Source: Glutamicibacter mishrai (GTDB lineage: Bacteria > Actinomycetota > Actinomycetes > Actinomycetales > Micrococcaceae). From it: a DNA stretch of 64,000 nucleotides. The notes beneath the pieces are model-generated. The model made no database searches. It saw only the letters and a program-made list of their open reading frames with translations, and was not told the origin of the DNA. Below are positions 52,773 through 62,143 of the stretch, one piece after another. The stretch covers positions 3,348,001-3,412,000 of the forward strand of contig NZ_CP032549.1 of the NCBI RefSeq assembly GCF_012221945.1. Direction: 5' to 3'. Within the stretch, counting starts at the first letter, position 1. Each line of letters begins with the position of its first letter. Both the position numbers and the translations under genes were made by a program.

Positions 52773-53194
52773 AGTGCCAACACTACTAATTGGCGAGCGC
52801 TGCGGGTACTCCCGATGACCAGTGACCTGGTTGACGGGCCGAAGCGAGAGCGACATTGCGGTCAATGCCACTGCGCTCGCCGTGAGACAGAGCCGATCAG
52901 TATGCACGGTCCGTGCGGATTGAAGGCTTAATTCTGCGAAACCAGCGTGGGCGAAATAATGATGCAAATATTCTGCCAGGGTCACAGCCAGCCCACTGGC
53001 TTCGAATATTTCCAAGGTCAGTTTGAGTTTTTACGGCAAATCTTCGAAATCCGGCGCTATTCTTGGAATTCCCTAGCGTTTCATAATTTTTCAGGCTTGC
53101 CTGGCATCGCATTATCATTATCGAGGCGTGTGCTGCGACACATCAGTAGCATTCCGACATAACGCCGAGTTCTCCAACCACCAGAAGGACCTTC
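52773..53194. other. Divergent intergenic region uvrA-like / DAACS transporter
   Basis: These 422 bases hold no supported gene. A candidate promoter for the transporter is TTGCCT (53097-53102), 16 bases, TATCGA (53119-53124). The UvrA-like promoter was not located, although the reading frame stays open to 53015. Confidence 0.4.
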
Positions 53195-54475
53195 ATGAAG
53201 CTGCTGAAATCTATTCCCTTGCTTGGCTGGGTGCTTGTCGCCATCATCCTAGGCGTCTTATTGGGCCCCGTCATGCCGGTATGGTTGGGAAGCTTGTTCC
53301 TTACCTACAATTCGATTTTCTCGGGCTTCCTGAGCTTCGTTGTACCGCTGATCATCTTTGGCCTGGTTGCCCCCGCCATTGCTGAGCTTGGAAAAGGCGC
53401 AGGCAAGTGGCTTGGCATCACCGCTGTCATTGCCTACAGTTCGACCATCTTCGCAGGTCTTCTTGCGTACTTTGTGAGCCGCTGGGTATTTACCCCGTCT
53501 CTGTCCGGGGGTGGGCTGGAAGCCATCGGTGAAGGAGAAGGATCAGGATTCGAACCATTTGTCACCCTTGCGTCTAGTGCAGGAGATTCAGCAACTGAAA
53601 TCGTCCTGCCACCAGCCCTGGATGTGATGACTGCATTAGTCTTAGCCTTCATCCTTGGCCTCGGCATGACAGCGTTCCGTTCCAAGGTGCTTTTCCGTGG
53701 CGTGGTTGAGTTCCGAACCATCATTGAGCTCGTGATTCGCCGCGTTGTAGTGCCGGCGCTGCCACTGTTCATCTTCGGTATTTTCCTGGACCTTTCGGCC
53801 AGTGGTAGTGCCATCACCGTGGTCACCAAGTTCCTGCTAGTTGCCGTTGTGTCCTTCGCGCTGACCCTTGTAGTGCTGCTGATCCAGTACTCGATTGCCG
53901 GTGCCATGAATAAGCGCAATCCGCTGACCGCATTGTGGGGCATGCGTGATGCGTACTTCACCGCTCTGGGCACCTCGTCTTCGGCGGCGACTATTCCGGT
54001 CACGCTGGCTTCGGCAAAGAAGAATGGTGTGTCGGATTCTGTGGCCGGATTTGTGATCCCTCTGGGAGCGACCATCCACCTCTCGGGCTCGATGGTGAAG
54101 ATCACCTGCTTCTCCATCGCAGTTCTTCTGCTCACCGGTGGGGATGTCAACTTCGGCTCCTACCTCCCCTTCATCCTCATGCTCGGTGTCATGATGATTG
54201 CCGCTCCGGGCGTTCCTGGCGGAGCTATCGCTGCGGCCGCTGGTCTGCTGGCACAGATGCTCGGCTTCGGCGAGGTGGAAGTTGGACTCATGTTCGCCGC
54301 CTACATTGCACTTGATAGCTTCGGTACCGCAACCAACGTGACCGGTGACGGCGCGGTGGCAATGATCATGCAGAAGCTGACCAACGGAAAGCTAGGCACA
54401 CAGCCGCAGAGCGAGGAAGACGAAATCGTCGAGCTGGCTGACGGCTCCAAGAGCGCCCATCAGCTAGGCGAGTAA
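53195..54475 (+). CDS. Dicarboxylate/amino acid:cation symporter (DAACS/SLC1 family)
   Basis: Eight membrane helices and two re-entrant loops of the glutamate transporter fold are suggested. FSGFLSFVVPLIIFGLVAPAI opens it; the substrate and sodium sites appear as GTSSSAATIPVTL (HP1), PLGATIHLSGSMV and MIAAPGVPGGAI (HP2). It should carry acidic or neutral amino acids or dicarboxylates with sodium or protons. The ATG at 53195 follows GAAGGA. It is a single-gene unit with a strong terminator. Confidence 0.92.
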   Translation: MKLLKSIPLLGWVLVAIILGVLLGPVMPVWLGSLFLTYNSIFSGFLSFVVPLIIFGLVAPAIAELGKGAGKWLGITAVIAYSSTIFAGLLAYFVSRWVFTPSLSGGGLEAIGEGEGSGFEPFVTLASSAGDSATEIVLPPALDVMTALVLAFILGLGMTAFRSKVLFRGVVEFRTIIELVIRRVVVPALPLFIFGIFLDLSASGSAITVVTKFLLVAVVSFALTLVVLLIQYSIAGAMNKRNPLTALWGMRDAYFTALGTSSSAATIPVTLASAKKNGVSDSVAGFVIPLGATIHLSGSMVKITCFSIAVLLLTGGDVNFGSYLPFILMLGVMMIAAPGVPGGAIAAAAGLLAQMLGFGEVEVGLMFAAYIALDSFGTATNVTGDGAVAMIMQKLTNGKLGTQPQSEEDEIVELADGSKSAHQLGE

Positions 54476-54488
54476 AGCGCCTCAATAC

Positions 54489-54534
54489 ACGAATGGCCGA
54501 TGTTCCCATCAGGGAACATCGGCCATTCGTTTTT
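54489..54534. terminator. Terminator between the symporter gene and cysE
   Basis: A perfect 19-bp stem (54489-54507 with 54512-54530) with loop ATCA and T-run; it serves both convergent genes. Confidence 0.95.
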
Positions 54535-54546
54535 GAGGAACTTGGA

Positions 54547-55131
54547 CTAGATCCACATGGCTGGATCGATGTACTCGGCAGGGTCCACCGCCGGCTTGCG
54601 CTCTTCAGGCTTGCGTGGGCGATTCTGCGCAGGGATTCCGGTCACGATGGATCCTTCAGGAGCGTCCTTGACCACTACGGCATTGGCACCGATTGCCGAG
54701 TCGGCACCGATCACTATCGGGCCCAGCACCTTGGCGCCGGCGCCGATGACAACGCGGTCGCCGATGGTTGGGTGGCGCTTGACCTTGGCCAAGGAACGTC
54801 CACCGAGGGTCACTCCGTGATACAGCATGACGTCTTCGCCGATTTCCGCGGTTTCACCGATGACGATGCCCATGCCGTGGTCAATGAAGAAGCGACGGCC
54901 GATGGTGGCGCCTGGGTGGATTTCAATTCCGGTAAGTGCGCGGGTTGCCTGAGAAATCAAGCGTGCAACTCCCTTGGAAGAAGGGTTCTGCCACAACTTG
55001 TGGGCCAGCCGGTGAGCCCAGATGGCGTGCAACCCGGAATATACGAAAAAGTTTTCGGTATCGCTGCGTGCCGCAGGGTCATGTTGTCGAGCTGTGGCCA
55101 GGTCTTCACGCAGCCGGGAGAAAAAACTCAT
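54547..55131 (-). CDS. cysE: Serine O-acetyltransferase
   Basis: An N-terminal helical part (residues 1-65) is followed by a hexapeptide beta-helix: [19 protein letters not shown] with the catalytic His, then GVTLGGRS and [17 protein letters not shown]. It makes O-acetylserine from serine and acetyl-CoA for CysK. The Ile C-terminus (MWI) fits insertion into the CysK active site to form cysteine synthase complex. AAGGTAG precedes the ATG. It lies 142 bases after cysK on the same strand, separated by a structured element. Confidence 0.95.
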   Translation of the reverse strand: MSFFSRLREDLATARQHDPAARSDTENFFVYSGLHAIWAHRLAHKLWQNPSSKGVARLISQATRALTGIEIHPGATIGRRFFIDHGMGIVIGETAEIGEDVMLYHGVTLGGRSLAKVKRHPTIGDRVVIGAGAKVLGPIVIGADSAIGANAVVVKDAPEGSIVTGIPAQNRPRKPEERKPAVDPAEYIDPAMWI

Positions 55132-55188
55132 GAATACTACCTTAGGGGTTGCGGTTCGCTGTGGCGGAATCGTAAGACGTCACACAGC

Positions 55189-55251
55189 AAATCGGCACGA
55201 GCTGCACCGATTTAGGTCTCTATTAGACCCAACGGTGGCTCGCGCCGATTT
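55189..55251 (-). promoter_or_regulatory. Three-tier nested hairpin between cysK and cysE
   Basis: Outer arms 55189-55202/55238-55251 pair at 13 of 14 positions. Inside, 55205-55209 pairs with 55233-55237 (CACCG/CGGTG), and inside that 55215-55219 pairs with 55225-55229 (GGTCT/AGACC). A long transcript from cysK would form one extended stem. Only a weak T-run follows, so regulation or RNA processing is as likely as termination. Confidence 0.65.
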
Positions 55252-55273
55252 ATTCTAGTTTGCCGAAACTTAT

Positions 55274-56209
55274 TTAGCCGCGGATGTCATCAAACAGCAG
55301 GGTGGAGATGTAGCGCTCACCGAAGTCAGGAATAATGGCAACAATCTGCTTGCCTGCATTTTCTTCGCGAGCAGCGATCTGCAATGCGCCCCACACGGCT
55401 GCACCGGCGGAGATACCGCCGAGGATGCCTTCCTTGACGCCCAAGGCGCGTGCAGTGGAGACCGAGTCTTCGATGCTGGCGTCAAGGACTTCGTCGTACA
55501 GCTCGGTATCAAGAACTTCTGGGATGAAGTTCGCGCCCAGGCCCTGGATCTTGTGTGGGCCTGGCTTGCCGCCATTGAGGATCGGGGAATCCTTCGGCTC
55601 AACGGCGACGATCTTCAGCTCCGGGTTCTTTTCCTTCAAGAAGCGGCCTGCGCCGGTGATGGTGCCACCGGTACCGATACCTGCAACGAGGATGTCGATC
55701 TTGCCTTCGGTGTCGTCCCAGATCTCTGGGCCGGTGGTGTCCGAGTGGATCTGCGGGTTGGCGGTGTTGGCGAACTGCTGTGCCCAGACGGCGTTGTCAG
55801 AAGTTGCAACGATTTCCTTGGCCTTCTCCACTGCGCCGCGCATGCCATCGGCACCCGGGGTCAGCACGATCTCGGCGCCGAAAGCGCGCAGCATGACACG
55901 ACGCTCGGTGGACATGGTTTCCGGCATGGTCAAGATGACCTTGTAACCGCGAGCGGCGCCGACCATGGCCAGGGCAATACCGGTGTTGCCGGAGGTGCCT
56001 TCGACGATCGTGCCGCCTGGCTTCAGCGCGCCGGACTTCTCGGCAGCGTCAACGATTGCAACACCGATGCGGTCCTTGACGGAGTTGGCTGGGTTGTAGA
56101 ATTCCAGCTTTACGGCGATGTTGCCGGCCAGGCCCTCATCGAGTCGGTTCAGCTTCACCAGCGGGGTGCGGCCGATAACTTCGGTGACGTTGTTGTAAAT
56201 CTTGCCCAT
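55274..56209 (-). CDS. cysK: Cysteine synthase A (O-acetylserine sulfhydrylase)
   Basis: The PLP Lys lies in FYNPANSVKDRIG, the substrate loop is EGTSGNTGIALA and the PLP-phosphate loop GIGTGGTITGAGRFL; a late PDFGERYIST completes the family pattern. It converts O-acetylserine and sulfide to cysteine. The 311-residue length is normal. ATG 56209 is preceded by AAGGA 12 bases away. It leads the cysK-cysE pair. Confidence 0.97.
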   Translation of the reverse strand: MGKIYNNVTEVIGRTPLVKLNRLDEGLAGNIAVKLEFYNPANSVKDRIGVAIVDAAEKSGALKPGGTIVEGTSGNTGIALAMVGAARGYKVILTMPETMSTERRVMLRAFGAEIVLTPGADGMRGAVEKAKEIVATSDNAVWAQQFANTANPQIHSDTTGPEIWDDTEGKIDILVAGIGTGGTITGAGRFLKEKNPELKIVAVEPKDSPILNGGKPGPHKIQGLGANFIPEVLDTELYDEVLDASIEDSVSTARALGVKEGILGGISAGAAVWGALQIAAREENAGKQIVAIIPDFGERYISTLLFDDIRG

Positions 56210-56337
56210 CTTCTATGCAGTCCTTACGTGACTCATTGCGGCCGCGATTGCTGGCGGCGAGTTACTTGCAGATGACCGGCTCAATGGCGCGGACACCTTG
56301 GAGGTTCGTATCCAACCCTAGTAGGCGATTCATCAAC

Positions 56338-56940
56338 CTAGGCTTCATTTAGCCATTGAGCGTAATATTTCCTGACCTTTGCGAGTTTCGGGTCAATAAT
56401 CACGCGACAATATCCGACATCTTGGTTCGCAGAGTAATAATCCTGATGTATTTGCTCTGCCGGGTAGAAATCTTTGGACTCTTCTATGGTGGTGACGATC
56501 GGATTAGGGTATAAAGGCCCGAATTTTTCCATGGAAGCAGTAAACAGTTCGCGCTGCTGGTCGTCGAGCGGGAACATCGCCGAACGATACTGGGTGCCCA
56601 CGTCGTACCCCTGGCGGTTGAGCGTCGTAGGGTCATGAACGGTGAAGAACATGTCCAAGATGACTTCGGCTGGCACAACCTGTGGGTCAAAGATGACGGC
56701 GACGCCCTCGGCATGGCCGGTTGTTCCGGTGCACACTTGCCGATAGTCGGGATTGCTGGTGTGTCCGCCGATATATCCGGAGATCACCGCGTGAACGCCG
56801 CGGGTGCGTTGGTAGACCGCATCCAGACACCAGAAGCAACCTCCTGCCAAGACGAAAGTTGTCAGCTCGGTGTCTTCAAGCTGCAGCGTTGGACTGAATT
56901 GATGTGGTGATTGAAGGCTGAGAATACTCACATAGTTCAT
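56338..56940 (-). CDS. msrA: Peptide methionine (S)-S-oxide reductase A
   Basis: The catalytic Cys35 lies in AGGCFWCLDAVYQRTRG, followed by the family motifs GYIGGHTSNPDYRQVCTGTT and HAEGVAVIFDP, and GTQYRSAMF. It reduces methionine sulfoxide in proteins. Further Cys residues (Cys38 and the GYCRV Cys) may be resolving. ATG 56940 was chosen; the upstream open frame to 57171 overlaps the divergent NIF3 gene and is not coding. The 200-residue length is normal. Confidence 0.95.
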   Translation of the reverse strand: MNYVSILSLQSPHQFSPTLQLEDTELTTFVLAGGCFWCLDAVYQRTRGVHAVISGYIGGHTSNPDYRQVCTGTTGHAEGVAVIFDPQVVPAEVILDMFFTVHDPTTLNRQGYDVGTQYRSAMFPLDDQQRELFTASMEKFGPLYPNPIVTTIEESKDFYPAEQIHQDYYSANQDVGYCRVIIDPKLAKVRKYYAQWLNEA

Positions 56941-56997
56941 AACGATGCGGCGTTGCATTCTGTTCCATCCGTATTGGCAACGCGTAGGGTGGTGCAT

Positions 56998-57951
56998 ATG
57001 CAGAGCAAGGCAAACAACTCGCAAGAACCGGGGAAGAAGACCCCAACCCCGGACGCTGCTGCGCTTAAGCCCGTTACCGGAGATGACGTGAAGCCGACGG
57101 AAGAAGCAACCTCCCCGACGCCAACAACCTTGGGTAACGTCCTTGAAGCAGTGGAAGAGCTTTGGCCCCATTCCTTAGCCGAGGACTGGGACGCCGTAGG
57201 GCTAGTTACCGGACGTACCGGCCAGCAGGTTTCGAAAGTCGTCATGGCAGTGGATCCGACCCTGGAGGTGATTGAAGATGCGATCGAGCGTGGGGCCGAT
57301 CTGCTGATCACTCACCACCCGCTGCTTTTGCGCGGAGTCACCCAGGTGGCTGGCACGAGTTTCAAAGGCGAAGCGATCCACCGGCTCATCGAGTCCGGAA
57401 CAGCATTATTAACCGCGCATACCAACGCGGATAGTGCCATCGGGGGAGTCAACGACGCACTGGCTGACGCCTTCGGGCTCAAGGAGTGCGTTCCGCTAGT
57501 TGATTCCAAGGACGGCCTGCCCGAGGAAGGATTGGGGCGTGTGGGTTTCCTTGAGAAGCCCATGAAACTCGAAGACTTCGCAGAACGTGTTTACACCGTG
57601 CTTCCTGCGGTTGCCGGTGGCGTGCGAGTTGCGGGAGATCGTACCGGGATTATCCGCAAGGTTGCATTGTGCGGCGGTGCTGGAGATTCGCTTTTTGATG
57701 CTGTCCGCTCGCATCAAGCAGATGTATATGTCACCGCGGACCTGCGCCACCACCCAGCTAGTGAAGCGCGCGAGGCAGCCAATGGAGGATTCCCGTATCT
57801 CATTGACGTTTCGCACTTTGCTTCGGAGTGGGTATGGCTTTCGGCCGGCGCACGAGCTTTGGGCAATGTGCTCAACGACTTGGGGCATGCCGTAGAGATT
57901 GAGATCTCTCAGGTGAACAGCGACCCGTGGGACTTCGTCTTGACCCCTTAA
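56998..57951 (+). CDS. NIF3-like dinuclear metal-centre protein
   Basis: The protein has the NIF3/YqfO family pattern: EDWDAVGLVTGR, ADLLITHHPLLLRG with the two metal His, AHTNADSAIGGVNDALAD, a central GRVGFLEKP domain and the C-terminal DVSHFASEW with the last His and Glu ligands. Function is debated: it is annotated as GTP cyclohydrolase I type 2 in some genomes. ATG 56998 follows AGGGTGG. About 40 extra N-terminal residues rich in Pro, Thr, Lys and Glu are unusual. It diverges from msrA with 57 bases between. Confidence 0.9.
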   Translation: MQSKANNSQEPGKKTPTPDAAALKPVTGDDVKPTEEATSPTPTTLGNVLEAVEELWPHSLAEDWDAVGLVTGRTGQQVSKVVMAVDPTLEVIEDAIERGADLLITHHPLLLRGVTQVAGTSFKGEAIHRLIESGTALLTAHTNADSAIGGVNDALADAFGLKECVPLVDSKDGLPEEGLGRVGFLEKPMKLEDFAERVYTVLPAVAGGVRVAGDRTGIIRKVALCGGAGDSLFDAVRSHQADVYVTADLRHHPASEAREAANGGFPYLIDVSHFASEWVWLSAGARALGNVLNDLGHAVEIEISQVNSDPWDFVLTP

Positions 57952-58035
57952 CTGGATGCGCCGCGTGTGAATCGTTACGGGCCGGTCCCGATCAATTGAA
58001 TGGCTGTATCTCTATTGGTAATGTCCAACGTCTAG

Positions 58036-58065
58036 AAACCCTTCCAGGTAACCCTGGGAGGGTTT
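58036..58065 (+). terminator. Terminator of the NIF3 gene
   Basis: A 13-bp stem with one G-U pair and loop TAAC, followed by CTTCG. The 157 bases after it hold nothing recognised. Confidence 0.8.
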
Positions 58066-58222
58066 CTTCGTGCCTGATGAACTGAGAACGCGCTTGTCCC
58101 GAAAAGTTGGTTGAAGATCACAGTTTTTATAACTTTCCTGCAACGGTTTGAATATTGATACTTAAACTGTCGGTACCTTGTGGTTAGCTGAAAATCTACG
58201 ATTAACTTTCTATGGGGGAAAC

Positions 58223-58375
58223 TTGCACGAGGTAGGACCGGAATTTGGGCGTACTGCGACTGGAGGATTTCAAGGATTTTGTCCTGAGTGTGGGGCGGTG
58301 AGCCAAGTCTTTACCGACGATTGGGCAGCGGAAGACTTTGAATACGCTCATCGCGCACTGCATGAAGATGGGTAA
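58223..58375 (+). CDS. Small protein with one CxxC motif, hypothetical
   Basis: About 50 residues, acidic and aromatic, with CPECG near residue 20 as the only recognisable element; one CxxC alone could bind metal only as a dimer or with His residues. The TTG at 58223 is used because GGGGGA lies 3 bases upstream; the frame is open from 58178. Coding is supported by GC-rich third positions and a rational start, not by any known family. Confidence 0.45.
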   Translation: MHEVGPEFGRTATGGFQGFCPECGAVSQVFTDDWAAEDFEYAHRALHEDG

Positions 58376-58476
58376 CTCGAACCTAGAAAAAGGTTGGCCG
58401 CATTGTTTAGCAGATTGCCACTTTCACTGAAGTAGCATTATTGGTCACTGGAGCGTCTAGGTAGTTGGGCAAGGGA

Positions 58477-58872
58477 ATGCTGCATCATTTGGAAATCTGG
58501 GTCGATGATCTTGAAGCAAGCAGGGGATCTCTCGGCTGGTTACTCGTTCGCCTGGGTTACGTAGTCCAGTCGGATTGGGCCGATGGAATCAGCTACCAGC
58601 ATGACCGGCTATACATCGTTTTAGAGTCCGGTCCCGATGTCCGCCATCGACCGCACGATCGGCGTGCACCAGGGTTGAATCATTTGGCCTTTAGCCTGCC
58701 AAGCTCTCAAGACGTTGACGAAGTAGCTGCCGAGGCACTGAAACATGGATTCAATTTGATGTTCGCGGATAAGCATCCGCACGCCGGCGGGCCCGACCAC
58801 TACGCCGCCTATTTGGAAGATCAATCGGGCTTTGAAGTGGAGCTCGTCGCATCGCGACCTGCAAAAATCTAG
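58477..58872 (+). CDS. Single-domain VOC family protein
   Basis: The N-terminal HHLEIWVDDLEASRGSLGWL and the C-terminal YAAYLEDQSGFEVELVAS mark a complete VOC module of about 131 residues. His3 or His4 and the final Glu are possible metal ligands. Related proteins resemble lactoylglutathione lyase or fosfomycin-resistance enzymes, but the substrate is unknown. ATG 58477 is preferred; GGGCAAGGG directly before it serves as the ribosome-binding site. A TTG at 58465 is also possible. Confidence 0.8.
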   Translation: MLHHLEIWVDDLEASRGSLGWLLVRLGYVVQSDWADGISYQHDRLYIVLESGPDVRHRPHDRRAPGLNHLAFSLPSSQDVDEVAAEALKHGFNLMFADKHPHAGGPDHYAAYLEDQSGFEVELVASRPAKI

Positions 58873-58966
58873 AAAATGACCACAGGCGGGACACGAGGGC
58901 TAATGCTGTTCATCTCTTGTCTGTGGTCATTCTCTTATTCGCGCGGTTCTGCGGTTACTGTCCTGG

Positions 58967-59988
58967 TCAACGGGAAGGCGCCGCCTTCACCTCTGACTGA
59001 ATCGAATTCTCGCCGTTTCGCGCTGACGCCAGCTTGCCGAGACTTTGAACCTTTACTTCCGAAGCATCGAGGCTTGTTTTCAACCGTCGAACGGTTTTGC
59101 TCCGGGATTCGCCTGGTTCAAGTGCATCGAATTCGAACCCCGGTCCTTCTATATCACTGAGTCTCACGTTTCCGGTGTTAGTGACCGTTACTTCGTAGCT
59201 CATCCAGTCACCGGCCCGCTCCGAAGGGTTTGCCGCTGTTGCCACCTTGGCCGGCGAGGTTGCTTCAGCAGTGAAACTGGGCTGGCGATCTACGAGGTCA
59301 ACTTCTTCGCCGGTAATCGTGTACTGATTCACGACAGTGTTATTGCCAATCCGTCCTATGGTCCAATGCGTCTGCGGGATGAAGTAGCCGTTGGCCAGAT
59401 CTTGGCTGGTGACTTCATGGCGAGGGGTTGCACAGGTGTAGGCCGAGCCAGCGGGCAGGTTCGAGTATCGGCAATTTCCGGTCGGGCTCGGCTCGCCCAC
59501 GGGATTGGCAGCAAAGGGCGCGAAGTTCCCTTCCGTGGGAACAATCCACTGGGCGATGTTGCCGATGCTGGTGACGCGGAAACTGTACGGGACCTTCTCC
59601 CCGACGGCATAGGGGTTTGTGGCCAAGTCGCGGCTTGTGTTCGTTCGTTGTCCGCTGACGGTAATGCCGGTAGTTTCCTTGCCGGAGATTTGGGCGGAGA
59701 CAGTGGCTTGGGACGTTTTCCCGTTGCTGCTAGTGAACTGCAGCTGCAGCGTCTGTTTGCCATAGGCGGTGGAAGATATCGTCAGGGGGACCTTGATTGT
59801 GGTGCTGGCGCCGGCGGCGAGGTTGCCAACTTGCTGTGGTGCGGCGCTAAATAAGGTCGAGGTTCCCACCGAGACGCTGCCGGAAATGGCTTTGCTTCTT
59901 GATTGGTAATGGTGACCGGCAGTTCGATTGTTGTTGCCGGATCCGCCGTGAAACTTGATGCTTCCATCGGTGCACAGACGTAGTTCAA
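58967..59988 (-). pseudogene. Detached C-terminal part of the sialidase (frame-broken)
   Basis: Continuing after the TGA of the sialidase frame, the same frame gives VCAPMEASSFTADPATTIEL and TITNQEAK, a credible linker and beta-sandwich start. Near 59891-59893 (an AAA run on the minus strand) the sense moves to another frame, KAISGSVSVGTSTLF onward, which runs to a stop at 58967. One missing A would account for this. The remainder holds beta-sandwich/DUF11-like domains (RYSNLPAGSAYTCATPRHEV). No start codon with a ribosome-binding site precedes it. It is the lost non-catalytic part of the protein. Confidence 0.8.
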
Positions 59989-61227
59989 TCAAGATTCATC
60001 AAAGGTGGCAAGCTGCATGGAGTCCGTGTAATTGCCCTCGTAGAACACGCCGAATTTTCCATTGTCGAGGGTGTCGGCTACCGAATATGCTGAGAACCCG
60101 CGACGGATGGTCCGCAGTCCAGGCCAGGTCTTGCCATCGTCGCACGATACGCGAGCTGAAACGTTTGCTCTGGAGGTTTGTGAATTTGCGCCGGTGTACA
60201 GCAATTTTCTAGCCCGGGCGCTGTTGGCGGCTGCTTCCGGGAACATTTGCGTGATGTGGGCATTATTCGTCGGGTCAGGCAAGTTCTTGTCTTGGGTAAC
60301 AGCAGAGTAGCTGTGCCCGCCATCGCTGGAAATCGCAACCTTTCGGTAGCCTCCGCCCGCGTTGTCGCGGGAGTTGAGCAGGAGTCGTCCGTCTGAGAGT
60401 TCGACTACTTTGTTCTCGTCCATGGCTGATCCAGTGAATTCACCGCGCTGCCATGTTGCGCCGTGATCATCCGAATACACCGAAAATGCCTGGATAACGC
60501 GGGAGCCATCGGATTGCATGACGTCGCCGGCGTATTGCTGAACGAGGCGCCCGGCGTACTGGCCTCGGGTGATCTGGATTCCCTGGCCGGATGTGGCGAA
60601 AGTTGATCGCACAGCGCCTGGCACTGCGCTGTCGCCGGGTTTGACGACGTCGGTGATCAGGCGGGGCTTGCTCCAAGTCGCTCCATCGTCGGAGGACTCG
60701 ACCACAGCTGCGCTGAGCACCTGCCGGTTGGTGTCATCTTTGCCCCACGTGCTGCCGCCGAAGCCCTGGTCTTTTGAATAAACGAAGAAAGCAAAGGTCT
60801 TTCCGCTTTCGTCATCAACAACATAGCTGGGGTCGGAGTAGCCGTATTTTCCTTGGTCCGCGGTTCCGGTAAAGCCGGCGGCGACGGTGGTGACAGGGCC
60901 CCATGTGACTCCGTTGTCGTTGCTCTTTCGCTGGACGATGCTGTTGGGATTTGGGGCATCACCCGCGCTGCCGGGGCGGCCATCCCAGGCAGCCCGGACC
61001 ACGCCGTTGCCCAGATGCGCCAAGGCGGGTATCCGGTAGAAGAAGTTTTGAGTGGTGCGGTCGGTGCCGAGATTGATTTCACGGAATGTACCGGGAGGCG
61101 TGGCGGGATCGGCTTCTTCGAGGGTGGTGGCCATGGCGCTTGTTGCGCTGATGGCTGGTATTGCCAGGCTCAGTGCTAGTGGTGTGGCCAGGATTCGTTT
61201 GTGCTCGTGCCGAGAACGACTTCGCAT
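59989..61227 (-). CDS. Exo-alpha-sialidase (GH33) catalytic domain, gene interrupted
   Basis: A 412-residue product: signal peptide (PLALSLAIPAISATSAMA), then a six-bladed propeller with the FYRIPALAHL Arg motif and five Asp-boxes (SNDNGVTWG, SSDDGATWS, SDDHGATWQ, SSDGGHSYS, SCDDGKTWP), and the nucleophile region GFSAYSVAD. It releases sialic acid from glycans outside the cell. The TGA at 59989-59991 follows directly after ATFDES, where relatives usually have Trp and run on into further domains. The catalytic domain appears complete, so a free, unanchored enzyme may be made. ATG 61227 has AAGGA upstream. No sialic-acid catabolic genes are nearby. Confidence 0.85.
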   Translation of the reverse strand: MRSRSRHEHKRILATPLALSLAIPAISATSAMATTLEEADPATPPGTFREINLGTDRTTQNFFYRIPALAHLGNGVVRAAWDGRPGSAGDAPNPNSIVQRKSNDNGVTWGPVTTVAAGFTGTADQGKYGYSDPSYVVDDESGKTFAFFVYSKDQGFGGSTWGKDDTNRQVLSAAVVESSDDGATWSKPRLITDVVKPGDSAVPGAVRSTFATSGQGIQITRGQYAGRLVQQYAGDVMQSDGSRVIQAFSVYSDDHGATWQRGEFTGSAMDENKVVELSDGRLLLNSRDNAGGGYRKVAISSDGGHSYSAVTQDKNLPDPTNNAHITQMFPEAAANSARARKLLYTGANSQTSRANVSARVSCDDGKTWPGLRTIRRGFSAYSVADTLDNGKFGVFYEGNYTDSMQLATFDES

Positions 61228-61363
61228 GGGCTGGTTCCTTGCAGGGTTGAGTTCCTGGAAAGTGGAAGGACGTATACGTGAAGCCTGCGTGAATTGGATC
61301 ACTATCGGAAGAGGTGGTTTCTTCTTTTTCGCCGGCTCCGGATACTAATGCGGAGCAGTCGAG

Positions 61364-62143
61364 CTATTTCGCCGTCGTGAACTGATGGTCTGCGGGCAGC
61401 AGGATATTTAAGGCTCGGCCTTTTTTGTCTTCAATGAGACTTGCTTCCCACTTGGTCTGAATAAGTTGAAGCAACTCATCCGGGGTCGCTGGTTCTATGT
61501 CTTGCTGCACGAGGAAGCGAGCCACTTCTCCGCGGGTGTGCTTGGCGAAATGCGAGACGACTTTTGGAACACCATTGCGCAACTGGAAGACGTTGACGGC
61601 AACACTGTTGCCATTGCTTGGCTTGTAGGCGGCGGCATATGTGCTTGATCGCGCGTCAACGATCAACTGGTCGGATGCCGCTTCATCAAGAACGGGGGTA
61701 AGCCGTTTTTTCCACCACGAGGCGAGCTTGCCCAGGGGTTCCAATTTCACCGACATCGACAAGCGGTATGGGGGAATGCGATCGCCGAAGCGCACCGCTC
61801 CCCACAGTGCGGAAATCACCACAATGCTTTCATCGGCTCGTTGTTGTTCCTTAGGCGACAGCGAGGAATACCCCAATGCTTCAAAGAGGACTCCCGAGTA
61901 GATGTCGTGGGCCTTTGCGGCTGGCTCGGTGTGCAGATTGATATTCCGTGCCACTTCGTTGGCTAGTGAAGCGCCAACGCCCAGCAGGTCCATGGCGTCC
62001 TTGCGACCGGAAACTTCGGTTAATGCTTCGATCACCTGGTGGCGTTCGCCGGTAAGTTGCGAAAACGACAGGTCGGCAAGGTCGAAGGGGGAGCCTTCGG
62101 CGTGAGCGGTTTTGCCTTCGGAAGGCGGCAACAAAATAAGCAC
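61364..62143 (-). CDS. yaaA: Peroxide stress protein YaaA (UPF0246)
   Basis: The 259 residues begin MLILLPPSEGKTAHAEGSPF, diagnostic for the YaaA/DUF328 family, with SALWGAVRFGDRIPPYRLSM and HFAKHTRGEVARFL as further conserved stretches. In E. coli YaaA lowers free iron during peroxide stress and binds DNA. The start is GTG 62143, after GGAAGAC. It lies between the broken sialidase and rnpB and has no operon partner. Confidence 0.92.
   Translation of the reverse strand: MLILLPPSEGKTAHAEGSPFDLADLSFSQLTGERHQVIEALTEVSGRKDAMDLLGVGASLANEVARNINLHTEPAAKAHDIYSGVLFEALGYSSLSPKEQQRADESIVVISALWGAVRFGDRIPPYRLSMSVKLEPLGKLASWWKKRLTPVLDEAASDQLIVDARSSTYAAAYKPSNGNSVAVNVFQLRNGVPKVVSHFAKHTRGEVARFLVQQDIEPATPDELLQLIQTKWEASLIEDKKGRALNILLPADHQFTTAK

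Noticed and set aside
52773..53015. N-terminal extension of the UvrA-like protein
   Set aside because: The open frame codes no recognisable protein before MNQHPVDAHDMIRVRQ, which fits the family start.
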